Assembly (NCBI GenBank): GCA_024642215.1
Contig: JAHEBO010000001.1
Coordinates: 68,729-119,759, forward strand
Source of the DNA: Limnohabitans sp.
GTDB lineage: Bacteria > Pseudomonadota > Gammaproteobacteria > Burkholderiales > Burkholderiaceae_C
Length of the DNA: 51,031 bases
Direction of reading: 5' to 3'
The notes beneath the pieces were generated by a model. It ran no database searches, was not told the DNA's origin, and was given only the letters and a program-made list of their open reading frames with translations. The position numbers were made by a program, and so were the translations under genes. Positions 1-8,491 of this stretch are shown piece after piece. Position 1 is the stretch's first letter. The number at the start of each line of letters is the position of its first letter.

Positions 1-26
1 GGGCGCTCGTAGTTGAATGCGTACAT
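1..26 (-). CDS. Molybdenum hydroxylase FAD-binding subunit, N-terminal fragment (cut by window edge)
   Basis: Only the first eight codons are present, reading MYAFNYER. This opening is typical of the FAD-binding medium subunit (CoxM/CutM type) of xanthine dehydrogenase-family enzymes. A GGAG ribosome site lies about eight bases before the ATG. The gene begins 22 bases after the stop of the large subunit on the same strand, which gives the order small-large-medium. The medium subunit normally passes electrons from the 2Fe-2S centres to an acceptor through FAD. The identification rests on the short N-terminus plus context; everything else lies outside the window. Confidence 0.6.
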
Positions 27-48
27 GGTAAATACTCCGAATTTTGAA

Positions 49-2424
49 TTAGGCCTTGGCGGCTTGAATGGCTTCCCACACGCGGTGCGGTGTGGCAGGC
101 ATGTCAAAGTCTTTGACGCCGACAGGTGCCAGTGCGTCTAGCACGGCGTTGATCACGGCTGGCGGGGAGCCAATGGCACCTGCTTCGCCGCAGCCTTTGG
201 TGCCCAAAGGGTTGGTGGTGCAGGGGGTGCACTCGTGACCGATGGCGAAATCGGGGAAGTCGTCGGCGCGGGGCATGGTGTAGTCCATGAAAGAGCCAGT
301 CAAGAGTTGACCTGTTTCTTTGTCGTACACACAGTTTTCCATCAGGGCTTGGCCGATGCCTTGCACCAAACCGCCGTGAACTTGGCCTTCCACAATCATG
401 GGATTGATGATGGTGCCGAAGTCGTCCACTGCCGTGAACTTGTCCACTTTGGTGACGCCGGTTTGAGGATCAATTTCCACTTCACAGATGTAGGTGCCTG
501 CAGGGAAAGTGAAGTTGGTGGGGTCGTAGAACGCGGTCTCGTTCAGGCCTGGCTCCAACTTGTCCAAGGGGTAGTTGTGCGGCACATAGGCTGTGAGTGC
601 CACCGTGCCAAATGGGATCTTTTTGTCGGTGCCCTTGACGCTGAATTCGCCATTGGCAAAGTCAATGTCGGCATCGCCGGCTTCCATCAGGTGGGCTGCA
701 ATTTTCTTGGCCTTGGCTTCAATTTTGTCGAGGGCACGCATGAGCGCTGCACCGCCTACAGAGATAGAGCGTGAACCGTAAGTGCCCATGCCGAAAGGCA
801 CGCGGCCGGTGTCGCCGTGAACGATGTCGACGTTTTCAACCGGAATGCCCAAGCGTGCGGCCACCACCTGTGCAAAGGTGGTTTCGTGACCTTGGCCATG
901 GCTGTGTGAGCCGGTGAACACCGTCACGCTGCCTGTGGGGTGCACACGCACTTCGCCGCATTCAAACAAACCAGCGCGAGCGCCCAAGGCACCGGCCACG
1001 TTGCTAGGGGCCAAGCCGCAAGCTTCGATGTAGCTGGAGTAACCAATGCCGCGCAGCAAACCTTTGGCTGCGCTGGCGGCTTTGCGGGCAGGGAAGCCGG
1101 CCAAGTCGCCCAGTTTGTTGGCGTGGTTCATGAGGGCGTGGAAATCGCCGGTGTCGTACTGCAAAGCCACTGGCGTTTGGTACGGGAACTGTGTGATGAA
1201 GTTTTTGCTGCGAATGGCGTCTTGCGTCATGCCCAGCTCGAAGGCGGCGCGAGACACGATGCGCTCTAGCAGGTAAGTGGCTTCGGGGCGACCTGCACCG
1301 CGGTAAGCATCAACAGGGGCTGTGTTGGTGAACCAGGCGTCCACTTCCACATAGACCTGAGGGGTGGCGTATTGGCCAGCCAACAGTGTGGCGTACAAAA
1401 TAGTCGGCACAGCTGTGGAGAACGTGGACAGGTACGCGCCCAAGTTGGCGTCGGTGTGAACGCGCAAGGCCAAGAACTTGCCGTCTTTGTCGATGGCCAA
1501 TTCGGCGTGGCTGGAGTGGTCACGGCCGTGCGCGTCGCTTAAGAAAGCTTCTGAACGGTCGCAGTTCCATTTGATGTTGCGGTTGAGCTTTTTAGAAGCC
1601 CAAGTGAGGCAAACGTCTTCGGCGTACAAATAAATTTTGGCGCCAAAACCACCGCCCACATCGGGTGCAATGACGCGCACTTTGTGTTCAGGCAAGCCCA
1701 TCACAAAGGCGGTCATGAGCAAACGCTCAACGTGGGGATTTTGATTTGAGACGTAAAGGGTGTACTCGTCGTTGGCGCGGTTGTAACTGCCAATGGCGGC
1801 GCGTGGCTCCATGGGGTTAGGTGCCAAGCGGTTGTTGATGAGATCGAGCTTGGTGACGTGAGCAGCATTGGCAAATGCAGCATCGACGCCTGCTTTGTCG
1901 CCAATGGCCCAGTTGTAGCAATGGTTGTCGGGTGCTTCAGCGTGCAGGGCTGTGGCAGTTTTGGCTTGACGCACATCGACCACTGCGGGCAAGACATCGT
2001 ATTCCACTTCCACCAACTCGGCAGCGTTTTTGGCCTGCTCTAAAGTTTCGGCTACCACCATGGCCACATGGTCGCCCACATAGCGAACCTTGCCATTGGC
2101 AAGGATGGGGTGAGGCGGCTCGTTCATGGGCTTGCCGCTGGTGTCGGTAATGAGCCAGCCGCAAGGCAGGCCATTGATCTTGGCGTCGACCACATCGGGG
2201 CCGTCGAGTACTGCAACAACACCAGGTGCGGCAAGCGCAGCGGTTTTGTTGATGCTTTTGATGTTGGCGTGTGCGTGAGGTGAGCGCACAAACACCGCGT
2301 GCGTCATGTTGTCCAGACGAATGTCGTCGGTGTAATTGCCAGCGCCTGTGAGGAAGCGGTAGTCTTCCTTGCGTCGCAAGGCTTCACCGATGTGGGGGAG
2401 TTTGGAAAAATCTGATGCACCCAT
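49..2424 (-). CDS. Molybdenum hydroxylase large (molybdopterin-binding) subunit, CoxL form II type
   Basis: This 791-residue protein is the catalytic subunit of a xanthine dehydrogenase/aldehyde oxidase-family molybdoenzyme. Visible features are the N-terminal aldehyde oxidase a/b hammerhead domain (about 15-145), the molybdopterin-binding motif GGFGAK near 258-263, AYRGAGR at 373-379 and the C-terminal [12 protein letters not shown] segment, whose Glu747 is the expected catalytic base. True aerobic CO dehydrogenase (form I) has AYxCSFR with an active-site Cys. The AYRGAGR version is form II, whose substrates are mostly unknown and may be aromatic or N-heterocyclic. It lies 10 bases after the 2Fe-2S subunit and just before the FAD subunit. 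No maturation genes (coxDEF, xdhC) are in the window. The family is secure; the substrate is not. Confidence 0.92.
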   Translation of the reverse strand: MGASDFSKLPHIGEALRRKEDYRFLTGAGNYTDDIRLDNMTHAVFVRSPHAHANIKSINKTAALAAPGVVAVLDGPDVVDAKINGLPCGWLITDTSGKPMNEPPHPILANGKVRYVGDHVAMVVAETLEQAKNAAELVEVEYDVLPAVVDVRQAKTATALHAEAPDNHCYNWAIGDKAGVDAAFANAAHVTKLDLINNRLAPNPMEPRAAIGSYNRANDEYTLYVSNQNPHVERLLMTAFVMGLPEHKVRVIAPDVGGGFGAKIYLYAEDVCLTWASKKLNRNIKWNCDRSEAFLSDAHGRDHSSHAELAIDKDGKFLALRVHTDANLGAYLSTFSTAVPTILYATLLAGQYATPQVYVEVDAWFTNTAPVDAYRGAGRPEATYLLERIVSRAAFELGMTQDAIRSKNFITQFPYQTPVALQYDTGDFHALMNHANKLGDLAGFPARKAASAAKGLLRGIGYSSYIEACGLAPSNVAGALGARAGLFECGEVRVHPTGSVTVFTGSHSHGQGHETTFAQVVAARLGIPVENVDIVHGDTGRVPFGMGTYGSRSISVGGAALMRALDKIEAKAKKIAAHLMEAGDADIDFANGEFSVKGTDKKIPFGTVALTAYVPHNYPLDKLEPGLNETAFYDPTNFTFPAGTYICEVEIDPQTGVTKVDKFTAVDDFGTIINPMIVEGQVHGGLVQGIGQALMENCVYDKETGQLLTGSFMDYTMPRADDFPDFAIGHECTPCTTNPLGTKGCGEAGAIGSPPAVINAVLDALAPVGVKDFDMPATPHRVWEAIQAAKA

Positions 2425-2434
2425 GGTGAGCTCC

Positions 2435-2902
2435 TTAAGCTTTCATGGCAGCAGAACCTTGCTGCACGGCCTTGACGATGTTTTGGTAACCGGTGCAACG
2501 GCACAGATTGCCTTCGAGCAATTCGCGAATTTCGGTTTCGCTGGCATTGGGGTGGCGCTTGGCGATATCCACTGCGCTCATGACCATGCCAGGGGTGCAG
2601 AAACCGCACTGCAGACCGTGGCATTCTTTGAATGCGGCTTGCATGGGGTGCATGGTGCCATCGGCTTGGGCCATGCCTTCAATGGTGGTGACTTCGGCGC
2701 CTTGGGCTTGTGCGGTGAGCATATTGCAAGACTTGACGGCGCGGCCATTCACATGAACGGTACAAGCGCCACATTGGGCGGTGTCGCAACCCACATGGGT
2801 GCCCGTGAGTTTGAGGTGCTCGCGCAAGGCTTGAACGAGCAATGTGTTGGGGGCGGCATCAACGGAGACTGATTTGCCGTTGACCTTCATTTGAACCTGC
2901 AT
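2435..2902 (-). CDS. Molybdenum hydroxylase small subunit, two [2Fe-2S] clusters (CoxS type)
   Basis: This 155-residue electron-transfer subunit has a plant-ferredoxin-like N-terminal domain with Cys39, Cys44, Cys47 and Cys59 ([10 protein letters not shown]...C) and a C-terminal helical 2Fe-2S domain with Cys99, Cys102, Cys134 and Cys136 (CGFC...CRC). All eight ligands are intact and the length is normal for the family. It should relay electrons from the molybdenum cofactor of the downstream large subunit to FAD. A GAGGAG ribosome site precedes the ATG. The gene follows the TRAP permease by 86 bases on the same strand, so transport and oxidation genes may be cotranscribed. Confidence 0.93.
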   Translation of the reverse strand: MQVQMKVNGKSVSVDAAPNTLLVQALREHLKLTGTHVGCDTAQCGACTVHVNGRAVKSCNMLTAQAQGAEVTTIEGMAQADGTMHPMQAAFKECHGLQCGFCTPGMVMSAVDIAKRHPNASETEIRELLEGNLCRCTGYQNIVKAVQQGSAAMKA

Positions 2903-2988
2903 GCGTGACTCCTCGGATTGAATTCGTCCTCCAGTAGATCACGCAGCAAGCAAATGTTCGGTAAGGGCTTTCCCCAATTTCCAATGAA

Positions 2989-5175
2989 TTAGGCGAGCTT
3001 GGACCTTCGCCACTGACTCACCACCATGGGAATGACCATGGCCACGCCGACCAAACTGGCCGTCAGGCTGGGGGCAATCATGAGCAAGGCGGCAAACAAG
3101 CAAGAGAGCTGTTCCCAGCGTTTCATTTCTACCAACAGGAACTTGCTCAATGCAGCCGCCATGAGGGTGATGCCAAAGACGCAACCGCTGAAGGTAATGA
3201 TGAAACTTTCCCATGTGAACCCTTTGGCCACCAACAACAAAGAAGGTGAGAAGACAAAGACAAACGGCACCAATGCTTTGGCCAGGCCCAAACGGAAAGC
3301 GGTGTTGCCAGTCTTGAAGGGGTCACTGCCTGCCATGCCTGCTGCTGCATAAGCCGCCAAGGCAACAGGGGGGGTGATGTCTGCCAGGACGCCGTAATAG
3401 AACACAAAGAAGTGCGCCACCAAAGGCTCAACACCCAGGCCCACCAAGGTAGGGGCCGCCACCGTGACCATGATGATGTAAGTCGCTGTGGTGGGAACAC
3501 CGCAGCCCATCAAAATGCAAACCAAACCGGTCATGACCAATGCCGCCAACAAGGTCAGGGTATTGGCGGAGGCCCAAGCGGTAGGAATCCAGCCACTCAT
3601 GAATGCAGAAATGGTTTGAGCGGCTTGCGTGATGATGTAGCTGATTTTGAAGCCCACACCAGTGAGCGTGACCACACCAATCACGATGCCCACGGTGGCC
3701 GCTGCAGCGCCCACCGCCAAGGCGTACTTGGCGCCCGTTTCAAGCGCTTCCACCAGGACATGAGGTTCAATGCGACCGCGTACGCCCGCCCAAATGTAGG
3801 CGGCAGCACCCACGGCCAAAGCCAATGCGAACAAGCCTAATTTGATTTCGCTGTTCTCATTGCCAAAGTCGGAGAAGGCGAGGGTCATCAAGATGCCATG
3901 CATCACGGCCAATAGGCTCCAGTTTTTCAACTGGTTGCCGCTGACTTTCGTAGACAAACCCACAATGGCGCAAGAACTGATGCCCACAAAGGCTGCCAAG
4001 TAAGGCGTACGGCCAGAGACCAAAATGCTGATCAGCAAGCCCAAAGGAATGAGTGTGGGCCAACGCATTTTGAGAGACTCAGCCAAGCGCGGCATTTCTT
4101 CTTCTGTGAGTCCGCGCAGACCATATCGCTTGGCTTCGAAGTGCACTTGCATGAACACGCCGAAAAAGTGCATGAACGCGGGCACCACCGATGCGGCAAT
4201 GATGGTTTGGTAAGGCACGTTCAAGAACTCAATCATCAAGAACGCTGCAGCACCCAGCACGGGCGGCGTAATTTGACCGCCAGTGGAGGAGGCTGCTTCA
4301 ACCGCTGCGGCAAAGTGTTTTTTGTAGCCCACGCGAATCATGGCGGGAATGGTGAGCGAGCCCACCGTGACGGCATTGGCCACGGACGAGCCACTGAGCA
4401 TGCCAAACAAGGCTGAGCCAAATACGCTGACCTTGGCAGGGCCACCTGCATAACGACCGGCAATGCTAGAAGCAACGTCCAAGAACAATTGACCCAAACC
4501 AATGCGTGTGGCCATGACGCCAAACAACACAAAGTGGAAAACATAAGTGGCCACCACGCCCACCGCCACGCCGTAAATGCCTTGGCTGGTGAGGTACTGG
4601 TGATTGATCATCATGGACCAATTGGCGCCAGCATGTTTGAGCAAGCCTGGGAAGTAGGGGCCAAGCAATGCATAAGCCGTGAAGCCAATCGCGATCAGTG
4701 GCAAAGGCCAGCCCATGGAGCGGCGTGTGGCTTCCAGCAGGGTGATGAACAGAATGCTGCCCATGATGACGTCCATGTTGCTGGGGTTGCCCACGCGGAA
4801 CATCAGGTCATCAAAGACATAAGGAATGTAGAGCACGCTCAATGCGCAGGCACCGGCCAAGAGCCAGTCCACCAGGGGCACCCCCCCTGGGTTGAGCAAA
4901 GAGCTTTTAACGTCGCGATTGGCCGATGAACTGCTGGCTGCAAACACCAAAAAAATCATGCCCAACACAAAGGCCAAGTGCACGCCGCGGTGTGTGATTT
5001 CTTGCAGCAAGCCAAAGCCTGCGGTGTAGTAGTGAAAGCAAGACAGGGCTATTAAGAGCCATTTGACGATTTGCGTCGCCGGCGGCAAGGTGGGCCGAAA
5101 ACGCATTTCGGGATCAAACTGTTCTTCGAGTTCTTGTAGTTTTTGATCGTCGGGGAGCAATGTGGCAGCGGTCAT
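2989..5175 (-). CDS. TRAP transporter fused permease (4TM/12TM, TAXI type)
   Basis: This 728-residue integral membrane protein combines the small (DctQ-like, 4TM) and large (DctM-like, 12TM) TRAP permease parts in one chain, as is usual for TAXI systems. The first about 45 residues are hydrophilic and acidic, followed by closely spaced hydrophobic segments to the C-terminus. The DctM part has the family's glycine-rich stretches, such as SSTGGQITPPVLGAAAF near 290-310 and GCGVPTTATYI in the C-terminal half. It should drive sodium- or proton-coupled uptake of a carboxylate or related solute delivered by the binding protein encoded just upstream. It lies between that binding protein and the molybdenum hydroxylase, which suggests that the transported solute is the enzyme's substrate. 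Confidence 0.93.
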   Translation of the reverse strand: MTAATLLPDDQKLQELEEQFDPEMRFRPTLPPATQIVKWLLIALSCFHYYTAGFGLLQEITHRGVHLAFVLGMIFLVFAASSSSANRDVKSSLLNPGGVPLVDWLLAGACALSVLYIPYVFDDLMFRVGNPSNMDVIMGSILFITLLEATRRSMGWPLPLIAIGFTAYALLGPYFPGLLKHAGANWSMMINHQYLTSQGIYGVAVGVVATYVFHFVLFGVMATRIGLGQLFLDVASSIAGRYAGGPAKVSVFGSALFGMLSGSSVANAVTVGSLTIPAMIRVGYKKHFAAAVEAASSTGGQITPPVLGAAAFLMIEFLNVPYQTIIAASVVPAFMHFFGVFMQVHFEAKRYGLRGLTEEEMPRLAESLKMRWPTLIPLGLLISILVSGRTPYLAAFVGISSCAIVGLSTKVSGNQLKNWSLLAVMHGILMTLAFSDFGNENSEIKLGLFALALAVGAAAYIWAGVRGRIEPHVLVEALETGAKYALAVGAAAATVGIVIGVVTLTGVGFKISYIITQAAQTISAFMSGWIPTAWASANTLTLLAALVMTGLVCILMGCGVPTTATYIIMVTVAAPTLVGLGVEPLVAHFFVFYYGVLADITPPVALAAYAAAGMAGSDPFKTGNTAFRLGLAKALVPFVFVFSPSLLLVAKGFTWESFIITFSGCVFGITLMAAALSKFLLVEMKRWEQLSCLFAALLMIAPSLTASLVGVAMVIPMVVSQWRRSKLA

Positions 5176-5202
5176 GTGAATACTCTGGAAACTTCAAGTA
5201 GT

Positions 5203-5237
5203 AACGGGCGAGTTAACGATCAGTTAACTCGCCCGTT
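5203..5237. terminator. Perfect 15-bp inverted repeat between TAXI binding protein and permease
   Basis: AACGGGCGAGTTAAC (5203-5217) pairs perfectly with its complement at 5223-5237 around a five-base loop. It lies in the 83-base gap between the binding-protein stop and the permease start. There is no clear U-tract on the minus strand, so it may stabilise the upstream transcript or attenuate, rather than fully terminate. Confidence 0.65.
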
Positions 5238-5240
5238 GGC

Positions 5241-5259
5241 ATTTAACGAAACGTTAAAT
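5241..5259. repeat. Second small hairpin after the TAXI binding protein gene
   Basis: ATTTAACG (5241-5248) pairs with CGTTAAAT (5252-5259) around an AAA loop, an 8-bp perfect stem reaching into the binding-protein stop codon. It shares the TTAAC core with the larger hairpin only four bases away. Together they form a tandem structure that could set the binding protein to permease ratio. Confidence 0.5.
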
Positions 5260-6236
5260 TATTTCAAGACACCCGCTTCGCGGTAGAACTTTTCTGCACC
5301 GGGGTGGAAAGGAATGCCAGCACCTTGCACAGCGTTTTTCAAGGTGATCAGCTTGCCCTTGGCGTGGCCAGCGGCCAATGCTTTTTGGGTGGACTCGCTG
5401 TAGAGGGCTTTGGTGATTTGGTAGATGGTTTCTGTGTCAGCTTTGGCGCTGGTGACCCATTGGGCACCCACAGACAATGTGTTCACTGCGTCGACGTCTT
5501 TGTACGTTGCAGCAGGCACGTTGTCGTTGGCAAAGAAGGAGCTGGTGCTGCGCAAGGCTTGAGCTTGTGCGCCGTCGATGGGCAACAAGGCAATGCCGCC
5601 GCCACTAGAAGCCAATTCGGCAATGGCGCCAGCAGGTGCACCGCCCACGAAGAAGAAGGCATCCAAAGCGCCGTCTTTCATTTTGTCAGCCGCTTGGTTG
5701 GGCTTGATGTACTCGGGCTTGATTTCGGACTCTTTGATGTTGTAGGCAGCCAAGATCAAACGGGCGTTGACCAAAGTGCCAGAGCCTGGCTCGTCCAGGG
5801 CAACGCGCTTGCCTTTGAGTTCGGCAATGCTTTTGATGCCAGATGATTTTTTAACCACCACGTGAATGGTTTCGGGGTAGAGGTTGGCAATGAGGCGCAA
5901 ATCTGGAATGTTGGGCTTGCCTTCGTAAATGCCGGTGCCTTTTTGGGCCCAAGTGGCCACGTCAGACTGAGAGAAACCTGATTCCATGGCGCCGCTGGCC
6001 ACGCCATTGACGTTGGCCACAGAGCCATTGGTGGCCTGGGCTGTTGCGATCAGCTTGCCTGGCACAGACACCGCGTTGGCAATCATGCCGCCCACGGGGT
6101 AATAAGTGCCGGCTGTACCGCCTGTGCCAATGCGGAAGAAAGCTTGTGCTTGTGCGCTGGTGCTGACGGTCAAAGCCAGGGGGAGGGCCACAGCCACACC
6201 AAGGGCTAGGCGACGTGCAATGTGATTCAGGGTCAT
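5259..6236 (-). CDS. TAXI-family TRAP transporter solute-binding protein
   Basis: This is the periplasmic receptor of the TRAP system. The ATG at 6236 is chosen because GGAGC lies six bases upstream and the resulting protein (325 residues) begins with a good signal peptide, charged MTLNHIARR, then a hydrophobic core and a cleavage region near AQA at about 28-30. A longer frame to 6257 would put non-signal residues first. The mature protein starts with the TAXI hallmark FRIGTGGTAGTYYPVGG and keeps the family fold throughout. TAXI ligands known elsewhere include glutamate and other carboxylates; the ligand here cannot be read from sequence. It heads the cluster with permease and molybdenum hydroxylase. 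Confidence 0.93.
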   Translation of the reverse strand: MTLNHIARRLALGVAVALPLALTVSTSAQAQAFFRIGTGGTAGTYYPVGGMIANAVSVPGKLIATAQATNGSVANVNGVASGAMESGFSQSDVATWAQKGTGIYEGKPNIPDLRLIANLYPETIHVVVKKSSGIKSIAELKGKRVALDEPGSGTLVNARLILAAYNIKESEIKPEYIKPNQAADKMKDGALDAFFFVGGAPAGAIAELASSGGGIALLPIDGAQAQALRSTSSFFANDNVPAATYKDVDAVNTLSVGAQWVTSAKADTETIYQITKALYSESTQKALAAGHAKGKLITLKNAVQGAGIPFHPGAEKFYREAGVLK

Positions 6237-6288
6237 AGGTGCTCCAAGTAAAACCAAACAATGTTGCAGTAGACCTCATTCCCCAGAT

Positions 6289-6687
6289 TTAGGGTATAGG
6301 ACTAATACCGAGTAATTTGACAGTGTAAAGCCCAAAATAAGTCAAAACCAGCGAGCCTAGTAAATGAATGCCAGCGGTGAACAAGGCAAGCGTTAGACGC
6401 CCTTGCTGCAGCATGCCCACCACTTCCGCAGAAAACGTGGAAAAGGTGGTCAGCGCACCCAAAAAGCCAGTGACGCACAAAAGTCGCCATTCAGGCGAAA
6501 GTTGCGGCATGCTCTGAAAAATGCCGACGCAAAGGCCAATGAGGTATCCGCCTATGAGGTTGGCCGCCAGCGTGCCCCAAGGCAAAAGACCATTTTCTGG
6601 TGCACTGGGATTTAGCCACAGGCCCAGTTGCCAACGCGCCAATGCGCCTAGGCAAGCACCGATGCAAATGGCTATGACAGCAAACAT
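6289..6687 (-). CDS. crcB: Fluoride efflux channel CrcB (Fluc)
   Basis: This is a 132-residue, four-helix membrane protein. Family motifs are all present: GACLGALARW near the N-terminus, NLIGGYLIG in the second segment and GALTTFSTFSAEV in the third, which contains the Phe and polar residues lining the fluoride pore. Fluc proteins work as antiparallel dimers exporting fluoride. An AAGGA ribosome site precedes the ATG. It follows rdgC by 48 bases on the same strand. No fluoride riboswitch can be seen in that short gap, so expression is probably driven from the rdgC side. Confidence 0.95.
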   Translation of the reverse strand: MFAVIAICIGACLGALARWQLGLWLNPSAPENGLLPWGTLAANLIGGYLIGLCVGIFQSMPQLSPEWRLLCVTGFLGALTTFSTFSAEVVGMLQQGRLTLALFTAGIHLLGSLVLTYFGLYTVKLLGISPIP

Positions 6688-6735
6688 GGCGGTGATCCTT
6701 GTGAATTAAATCAATGGGCAACACCCGCTTGGGGC

Positions 6736-7677
6736 TTAAAAGGGCGGGCCTTCTTCTGAAGAGGCGGCTTCTGCAAACACATTCTCACCGCCCAGTGCGG
6801 TGACCACGTCTTGGATGAGTGGGCCTAACATGCCGGTGCTCAGAACCACATCGGCATCGAACTTGTCATCGCCTTCGGTGCCAATGGCTTCAGGCTCTGT
6901 GCCGTCTAGAAAGCTGACTTTCTTGAACTGCAAATTGTCGGTGAGCACAAAGCTGGCTTTGCCTTCCCAGCTGAGGCCCAGCTGGGTGGGCAGCTTGCCA
7001 TCGCGCACATGCTTACGCACTTCGTCGGTGTTCAAAACATGGCGGGTGTACTTGACCATGGGTTGGTCTTCAGCGCCCGATTTGAGGACGCATTCTTTTT
7101 CAACACTTAAAGCTGGGGGCAGCTCGTGCGGGTCGGTGGCCAATAACCAAGCGGCCATGCCGGTTTGTGGCGACGTGGCGGTTTGCAGAAGGTTGAGGTC
7201 CAAACCAGGCAAGGCTCGCACCAATTGGGTGATGACCTCATCGGCTTTGCCCGTGCTTGCAGCATCAATGGCCAAAAGGCGATCTTTGGAGTTGATCCAA
7301 ACCATCACCGCGCCTTGTTTGGCAAAGGCCTGGGGCAACAGGCTGTGCAAAATGTCTTCGCGCATTTCGCGTTGCTCTTTTTTGCCTGGCTTGCGGCCGG
7401 TCTTTTCTTCGATGTCTTTGGCCTGAAGCTCAGCTTTGCGTTTGACCACGGAGGATGGAACGGCCTTGGTCTCGATCAACAATTTGGCAATCCATTGACC
7501 GCCTACGGACTCTAGCAAGGGACCATGGGCAACGCCGCGTGGTTCGGTCCAGCCGACCGATTTGTCTTGACCGGGGGCGCACTCTGCAAAACGATTGGCA
7601 GCCAGTGCCGTTTCAATCTCGGGAACAGTCGCCACCCAATTTGGCCCAATTCGATAGGCCATTACATTTTTAAACAC
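6736..7677 (-). CDS. rdgC: Recombination-associated protein RdgC
   Basis: This 313-residue protein matches RdgC along its whole length, beginning MFKNVMAYRIG and containing WTEPRG and the basic, charged middle segment (KRKAELQAKDIEEKTGRKPG). RdgC forms a ring-shaped dimer on double-stranded DNA and inhibits RecA filament function. The start is a GTG at 7677, supported by AAAGGA seven bases upstream and by the conserved MFKN opening; an internal ATG five codons later would cut into conserved sequence. It is divergent from the racemase-like gene and probably cotranscribed with crcB. Confidence 0.95.
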   Translation of the reverse strand: MFKNVMAYRIGPNWVATVPEIETALAANRFAECAPGQDKSVGWTEPRGVAHGPLLESVGGQWIAKLLIETKAVPSSVVKRKAELQAKDIEEKTGRKPGKKEQREMREDILHSLLPQAFAKQGAVMVWINSKDRLLAIDAASTGKADEVITQLVRALPGLDLNLLQTATSPQTGMAAWLLATDPHELPPALSVEKECVLKSGAEDQPMVKYTRHVLNTDEVRKHVRDGKLPTQLGLSWEGKASFVLTDNLQFKKVSFLDGTEPEAIGTEGDDKFDADVVLSTGMLGPLIQDVVTALGGENVFAEAASSEEGPPF

Positions 7678-7722
7678 GAAATTCCTTTGGGTATTCTTTG
7701 ACTTGAGGTCAAATCAATCGAC

Positions 7723-7750
7723 ATCATAGGGTGTTAATTTTGAATCAAAA
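7723..7750 (-). promoter_or_regulatory. Possible rdgC promoter
   Basis: On the minus strand, TTTTGA (7750-7745) and TATGAT (7728-7723) are separated by 16 bases, 46 bases before the rdgC GTG. The -10 element is good and the -35 poor. A short palindrome TTGAC-N5-GTCAA (7698-7712) lies just downstream and could be an operator. Confidence 0.35.
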
Positions 7751-7768
7751 TCAGCCACACTTCATCTC

Positions 7769-8491
7769 ATGGTTAGGAATTCTTTGTTACCCCACCTAAC
7801 GGTACTCAAACGCTGGGGTGTGTTGATGTTGGACACACAATTTCCGCGTTTGCCGGGAGATATTGGTTGCCCTGAAGGCTGGCCAGTGAACTTGCTGTAC
7901 CAAAAAGTACCCGGCATGTTTCCCAAAGAAATTGTGCGCAGCGCAGACAGTCTGAAACAACACTTGGTGCTGCCAGCCTTTGTCAATGCCAGTCAACAAT
8001 TGATCGAGCAGGGGGCTGAAGGCATCACCACCAGTTGCGGATTTTTGGTCTTGCTGCAAAACGAATTGCAAGCGGCATTGCCAGTGCCTGTGTTGAGTTC
8101 AAGCTTGTTGTGTTTGCCACAATTGCTGGCAGTGCATGACACGGTGGGTGTCTTAACGATGGACGATGAAGCCTTGGGTGTCGCACATTTTTTGGCAGCA
8201 GGTGTCGCAGCAAAAGACTTGTCTCGCTTGCGCGTGCAGGGTGTTCAAAAAAATGAAGCCTTTGCCGTGGCAATTATGGGAAATCAACTGGAAATGGATG
8301 TTGCGGCAGCTCAGCAAAGTGTGGTGTCGGCCGCATTGCGTTTGAAACAAAAAGCCCCCGATGTGAAGCATGTGGTTTTAGAGTGCACCAACATGCCGCC
8401 TTATACGGGGGCCATTCAAGCGGCAACAGGCTGGCAACTGCACAGCCTGCATCAACTGCTTACAACTTCATCTGCTGAGGCATCCAAGTAA
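7769..8491 (+). CDS. Aspartate/glutamate (hydantoin) racemase-family protein
   Basis: This 240-residue protein belongs to the Asp/Glu/hydantoin racemase superfamily. The two catalytic-cysteine regions are visible: Cys90 in GITTSCGFL and Cys206 in VVLECTNMPPY, matching the two-base mechanism that inverts an amino acid alpha carbon. The early segment VLMLDTQFPRLPGDIG is typical of a subgroup of unknown substrate found beside transport and hydantoinase-like genes. The start at 7769 lacks a clear ribosome site; a later ATG at 7826 would begin inside conserved sequence. Its 3' end overlaps the convergent TRAP gene by 32 bases. Given the nearby 5-oxoprolinase, a role in racemising a cyclic amino acid derivative is possible but unproven. 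Confidence 0.82.
   Translation: MVRNSLLPHLTVLKRWGVLMLDTQFPRLPGDIGCPEGWPVNLLYQKVPGMFPKEIVRSADSLKQHLVLPAFVNASQQLIEQGAEGITTSCGFLVLLQNELQAALPVPVLSSSLLCLPQLLAVHDTVGVLTMDDEALGVAHFLAAGVAAKDLSRLRVQGVQKNEAFAVAIMGNQLEMDVAAAQQSVVSAALRLKQKAPDVKHVVLECTNMPPYTGAIQAATGWQLHSLHQLLTTSSAEASK

Noticed and set aside
6688-6735. Possible fluoride riboswitch upstream of crcB
   Set aside because: The gap is only 48 bases and lacks the conserved GGCGATGG...CTGATGA elements.
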